In this document: in pieces, positions 60,839 through 64,000 of the stretch | How the letters are laid out: every line of letters starts with the position of its first letter | Position numbering within the stretch: position 1 is the first letter of the stretch | Source: AP-15 sp963747735 | GTDB lineage: Bacteria > Pseudomonadota > Alphaproteobacteria > ATCC43930 > CGMCC-115725 | NCBI GenBank assembly: GCA_963747735.1 | Contig: CAVVGE010000001.1 | Location: 248,001 to 312,000, forward strand | Reading direction: 5' to 3' | Length of the DNA stretch: 64,000 bases | The notes under the pieces: generated by a model | What the model saw: the letters and a program-made list of their open reading frames with translations, nothing else | Databases searched by the model: none | What the model was told of the DNA's origin: nothing | Made by a program: the position numbers and the translations under genes

Positions 60839-61534
60839 ATGGCCGTCACTCTCTACGATCTCGCCGGGGTCGAGGCCGGCCGCCGGTTCAGCCCGTTCTG
60901 CTGGCGCAGCAAGATGGCGCTCGCCCATAAAGGGCTCGAGGTCGAAACCGTGCCGTGGCGGTTCACCGAGAAAGCGAAGCTGCCGCAGCCCAACCAGGGC
61001 CGGGTGCCGGTGATCGTCGATGGCGGCCGGGTCGTGCACGATTCGGCGGCGATCGCCGACTATCTCGAAAGCAGCTACCCCGACCGGCCGTCGCTGTTTG
61101 GCGACGCGGGCGCGCGCGCTTTGACCCGGTTTGTGCAAAACTGGGTCGAGACCGTGCTGCACCCAGAGATCATCGGCTTTGTCGTGCTCGACATCCACAA
61201 CCACGTCGGTCCCGAGGACCAGGCCTATTTCCGGCGCTCGCGCGAGGAACGCTTCGGCGGCACGCTCGAAAACGCGGTCGCCGGCCGCGCGGCGCGGCTG
61301 CCGACGTTTCGCGCCAGCCTCGTCCCGTTGCGCCGTACCCTCGAACGCCAGGACTATCTCTGCGGCAGCGCTCCCGCCTATGCCGACTACATCGTTTTCG
61401 GCGCGTTCCAATGGGCGCGGGCGATCAGCGATTTCGAATTGCTTGCCACCGACGATCCGGTCGCGAGATGGCGCGGGCGCCTGCTCGACGCCTTTGACGG
61501 CCTCGCCCGCAAGAGCCCGGCTTATGGCGGCTGA
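60839..61534 (+). CDS. glutathione S-transferase family protein, LigE-like
   Basis: Thioredoxin-fold plus helical-domain GST of 231 residues. The N-terminal AGRRFSPFCWRSKMALAHKG resembles the beta-etherase (LigE/LigF) group, and GRVPVIVDGGRVVHDSAAIA is the glutathione-binding cis-Pro and Ser region. The C-terminal domain has YLCGSAPAYADYIVFGAFQW. The start is the Met following a GGAGCAG site; a longer frame extends 34 codons upstream. A role in cleaving aryl ethers is possible by similarity but not proven. The CopD-like gene starts 3 bases later. Confidence 0.9.
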   Translation: MAVTLYDLAGVEAGRRFSPFCWRSKMALAHKGLEVETVPWRFTEKAKLPQPNQGRVPVIVDGGRVVHDSAAIADYLESSYPDRPSLFGDAGARALTRFVQNWVETVLHPEIIGFVVLDIHNHVGPEDQAYFRRSREERFGGTLENAVAGRAARLPTFRASLVPLRRTLERQDYLCGSAPAYADYIVFGAFQWARAISDFELLATDDPVARWRGRLLDAFDGLARKSPAYGG

Positions 61535-61537
61535 GCA

Positions 61538-62014
61538 GTGAGCGGCATTACCGCCGGCGCGACGATTGCGCTGATCCTCCACATCCTCTCCGCCGTCGTT
61601 TGGGTCGGCGGCATGTTCTTCGCTCACCAGGTGCTGCGGCCCGCCGTCGCCGAGCTCGATCCGGGGCCGCGCCTGCTGCTGTGGTCGCGGGTGTTGCGCC
61701 GCTTTTTCGCCTGGGTTTTCCCGGCGATCGCGCTGCTGCTCGCGAGCGGGTTCTGGATGGTGTTCGCGCTGTTTGGCGGGTTTGCCACGGCCGGCCTCTA
61801 CATCAACCTGATGACCGGCCTCGGCATCCTGATGATGGTCCTGTTCCTGCACATTTATTTTGCGCCGTGGCGGCGCTTTCGCCAGGCGCTGGCGCGGCAG
61901 GATTGGGCCGAGGGCGCACGCCGGCTCGGCCAGATCCGCATGGTCGTCGCGATCAACCTGGTGCTCGGTCTGATCACTGTCGCGATCGGCGGCAGCGGGC
62001 GCTATTGGGGCTGA
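61538..62014 (+). CDS. CopD-family four-helix membrane protein
   Basis: Inner-membrane protein of 158 residues with four helices. His residues at helix 1 (ALILHILSAVVWVGGMFFAH) and helix 3 (MMVLFLHIYFAPW) are placed as in CopD-like proteins, where they could bind copper or haem. The motif WVGGMFFAHQVLRP is typical. It uses a GTG start 3 bases after the GST stop. It may be a quinol- or haem-binding protein rather than a copper-resistance protein. Confidence 0.87.
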   Translation: MSGITAGATIALILHILSAVVWVGGMFFAHQVLRPAVAELDPGPRLLLWSRVLRRFFAWVFPAIALLLASGFWMVFALFGGFATAGLYINLMTGLGILMMVLFLHIYFAPWRRFRQALARQDWAEGARRLGQIRMVVAINLVLGLITVAIGGSGRYWG

Positions 62015-62027
62015 GCCGGATCGCCCG

Positions 62028-63248
62028 CTAACGCTGGGCGGTGCGCCGCGGCAAAGCGGCGGGATCGATCTGCCGCAAGGCGGCATGCATCGAGATTTTG
62101 CCATCGGGCGCGGTCCACACCGCGGCCAGCCCGCCGCCTTCGCGCGGGTTCAGCCGCAAGGTGCTCTTGCCTTTTTCGGCAAAGACGAATTCGTCGCCGA
62201 CGATCCGCCCCTTGCGCCGCGCCCATTCGGCGGGCTCGTTCGGGTCGATGCCGGGCCCGATCGCATAGACCGCGTCAAGCGCATGGCCGTGCACGCCCTC
62301 GATCGCGATCAGGACTTCGCGCCCGTTCGGATAAAACCCGTACCATGAAGCCGGGGCCGCAGCTTCCGTGTGCGCGGCGCGTGCGGCCGGTGCGGAGGCG
62401 CCGGTGGCGGCGGCAGCGACCGGCACCACGGCCTTGACGCGGAACAGCTCGGCCGGCAAACGCAGATCGGCGCTCGGCGCCTCGCCCCAAGCCGGGTCGC
62501 AATCAAACTCGTCCTTCTCCCGGCCGGCATCGACAAAATTGCGGATGCAGCCGGCAAACCGGCGCAAAAACAGACCCGAGGACGAGGCCCAATGACCGGA
62601 GAGATAAGCGGGCTGGTCGATCACGGCAAAACCGAGGCCGCGGGCGGCGAGGATCGCGCGCGACCGCACCCCGCGACCGCCGGGATCGAAATCGTCGCCG
62701 TGGAAAAAGAACAGCATGACCCGCGCCCGCCTGACCTGCTGCAGCAGCGGATAAAGGCGGGTCGCGTTCATCCGCCAGGTCGGGTAGAAATTGTCGAAAT
62801 CGCCATACGCCGCCGGCGCGGTCGCGACCACCGCATCGATCTCGTTCGAGGCGTCCGCCGCCATCAGCGCCAAAAAGGCGCCGAAGGACTGTCCGGCGAG
62901 GACGATGCGGCGATAGCCCGCATGCTTCAGCTCGCCGACATGCTGCACCAGGCGTTCGGTGCTGCGGGTCAGCGTGTCGCCATCGCGCAGCCGGTCGAAG
63001 CGCAGCACATCCCAGCCCGCATCGCGAAGCACCCGTAAATAGGGCGGGGTCGGCGATTGCAAATCTTCGGCGTCGATCGAACGGCCATGGCTCCAGACCA
63101 CCGCGCCTTTGGCATGAACGGGGCCGAGCAAAGCCTGAGGAAACGCAGGATCGATGCCAAACGCCGCTGCCGGGTTGCCGGTCGTCAGCACAAATCCAGT
63201 CGCCAACGCAAAAACGAGCGCAAGAATCGACTGCCGCATGTCTCGCAA
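62028..63248 (-). CDS. exported alpha/beta-hydrolase fold protein
   Basis: Periplasmic or secreted hydrolase of 406 residues. The leader is MRDMRQSILALVFALATGFV with a cleavage region near NPAAAF. The nucleophile elbow is LAGQSFGAF with Ser near residue 130. A possible acid Asp is in FHGDDFDPGG and a possible His in SGHWASS. The C-terminal about 130 residues are a separate beta-rich region with an Ala-rich linker (VAAAATGASAPAARAAHTEA). It is convergent with the CopD-like gene. An esterase or peptidase role is likely but unspecified. Confidence 0.88.
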   Translation of the reverse strand: MRDMRQSILALVFALATGFVLTTGNPAAAFGIDPAFPQALLGPVHAKGAVVWSHGRSIDAEDLQSPTPPYLRVLRDAGWDVLRFDRLRDGDTLTRSTERLVQHVGELKHAGYRRIVLAGQSFGAFLALMAADASNEIDAVVATAPAAYGDFDNFYPTWRMNATRLYPLLQQVRRARVMLFFFHGDDFDPGGRGVRSRAILAARGLGFAVIDQPAYLSGHWASSSGLFLRRFAGCIRNFVDAGREKDEFDCDPAWGEAPSADLRLPAELFRVKAVVPVAAAATGASAPAARAAHTEAAAPASWYGFYPNGREVLIAIEGVHGHALDAVYAIGPGIDPNEPAEWARRKGRIVGDEFVFAEKGKSTLRLNPREGGGLAAVWTAPDGKISMHAALRQIDPAALPRRTAQR

Positions 63249-63381
63249 TCCCCCCGCCCCCAGCCTTGCTCAAGGCCGCCCGGGAGGAAGTTTAGCGAAA
63301 CGATTTCCTTTATGTCACTTCGTAAATGGCATTGCCGGCGGCAAAACCGCGCATGCCACAATCTGCGGCGATGCTAAACGC

Positions 63382-63516
63382 TCAGATTTCGCGCAATGTC
63401 ATCAACACGATCGCAGCCAGCAGCACCCCCATTGGTGCCAGCCCTGCCTCGATCTGACCGCAGGCCATGCTGACAAGGGTGGTCGCGGCGGTGGCGGCTC
63501 CGATCAGAAACGGCAT
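63382..63516 (-). CDS. candidate 44-residue membrane protein
   Basis: Small frame encoding MPFLIGAATAATTLVSMACG, then QIEAGLAPMGVLLAAIVLMT and LREI. Two hydrophobic helices are separated by a short acidic turn, which is a credible two-pass hairpin. There is no strong ribosome site upstream, only a weak GGGAC. It lies alone in a gap between the alpha/beta hydrolase gene and the last gene. Function unknown. Confidence 0.4.
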   Translation of the reverse strand: MPFLIGAATAATTLVSMACGQIEAGLAPMGVLLAAIVLMTLREI

Positions 63517-63610
63517 TGGGTGTCCCGGCGATTGGCTCAAGGGTAAAGACCGGGTTAAAACGGGCGAGGGCCGCTGCTATTCCGCATCGGCGCGCCCAAA
63601 GCGAGGGCGG

Positions 63611-64000
63611 ATGGCGACGATCTATGTCGCGCGCAGCGTCAAGCTCGGTCGCTGGGCCTCGGATGTCGGGCTCGGCCGGTATGTATTCAAAATCGGCGTC
63701 GCCGACGGCGACCCGAAGGCGCTCGCCGCCGCCGGCTGGGCCGGCGAGAGCGACTGGACGATCCTGCGCCGCCAGCCGGTCGAGAACCTCGACGAAGAGG
63801 AGGCGATCGCCCGCCTCGCGCGCCGGGAAAAGATGATCGACCCGAACCTCTACCCAAAACTCAAGGGGACGGCCGGCGTGTTCCGGCTGACCCCGGCGCG
63901 GGTCGAAAACCACATCCTCGTGACCCGCGCCTTGGCCGGCGACAGCAATCGCACCGAGCTCAAGCTCAAGCCCGCCGATTTCGCCGACTACCTGATCCAC
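63611..64000 (+). CDS. unrecognised protein (3' partial)
   Basis: The frame from ATG is open to the window edge, 130 codons. It reads MATIYVARSVKLGRWASDVG at the start, then VFKIGVADGDPKALAAAGWA, and KMIDPNLYPKLKGTAGVFRL further on. The spacing of YVARS and FKIGV is faintly reminiscent of GIY-YIG-like domains, but this is speculative. It has normal GC-rich codon use and conserved-looking aromatic positions, so it is probably real. The GGCGG upstream is a weak ribosome site. I do not recognise the family. Confidence 0.65.
   Translation, partial: MATIYVARSVKLGRWASDVGLGRYVFKIGVADGDPKALAAAGWAGESDWTILRRQPVENLDEEEAIARLARREKMIDPNLYPKLKGTAGVFRLTPARVENHILVTRALAGDSNRTELKLKPADFADYLIH

Overview
The window is about 64 kb of GC-rich DNA, densely coded on both strands. 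Gene content points to an alphaproteobacterium, probably a soil or freshwater Rhodospirillales/Rhizobiales-type heterotroph. Clues are the ribE-ribH-nusB-thiL block, an Rrf2 regulator-cysK-moeB row, many amidohydrolase_2, LLM, enolase-superfamily and M81 catabolic genes, a MloK1-like channel and frequent 4-base ATGA gene overlaps. There is no rRNA, complete insertion sequence, prophage or CRISPR array. The taxon is an inference from gene content.

Layout. 1-9.4 kb: a secreted-type S9 peptidase, an orphan PEP-CTERM protein, then a housekeeping run (riboflavin synthase, lumazine synthase, NusB, ThiL, CoaBC, dUTPase, Rrf2, CysK, MoeB/ThiF). 9.4-18.7 kb: a DUF1653 protein, an esterase/beta-lactamase homologue and a 2OG-Fe(II) oxygenase. 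A minus-strand NitT/TauT-type ABC transporter operon follows, with two tandem paralogous binding proteins, two permeases, one ATPase and a cupin, and then fumarase C. 18.7-23.6 kb: a small frameshifted HiPIP gene, two amidohydrolases (one broken), a HTH/PIN toxin-antitoxin pair and an unrecognised 516-residue protein. 24-28 kb: a PfkB sugar/nucleoside kinase that runs in frame into TypA, a coiled-coil protein and two tRNA-Val genes, the second odd. 28-46 kb: mostly small-molecule catabolic enzymes (MBL hydrolase, ThDP enzyme, agmatinase family, amidohydrolase, enolase superfamily, crotonase, LLM, M81). Among these lie a GlsB/YeaQ protein, BCP peroxiredoxin, DUF455 protein, cyclic-nucleotide-gated K+ channel, CapD-like epimerase, VapBC and an ATP-dependent DNA ligase. 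46-64 kb: an IS110 remnant, class III cyclase, TPR protein, second LLM enzyme, deaminase, UvrA (frameshifted), a horizontally acquired-looking HNH/MNT/Phd-PIN stretch, ModA-like protein, CreA, VOC, kelch, GST, CopD-like and alpha/beta-hydrolase genes, and a partial unknown gene at the right edge.

Two themes stand out. First, at least five genes (coaBC, a 2OG oxygenase N-terminus, HiPIP, an amidohydrolase, uvrA) carry small indels that break an otherwise intact conserved reading frame. A tRNA has an extra base, and the pfkB stop is missing. Because coaBC and uvrA should be under strong selection, base-level assembly errors are the leading explanation, and frames across these points need read-level checking. 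Second, three PIN-domain toxin modules occur with three different antitoxin types (XRE-like, AbrB/VapB, Phd), plus an MNT nucleotidyltransferase remnant. No clear new multi-gene system was found. The best candidates for novelty are the unrecognised 516-residue protein beside a Tat-exported amidohydrolase, the tandem-binding-protein ABC operon, and the HNH protein with homing-endonuclease-associated repeats next to uvrA.
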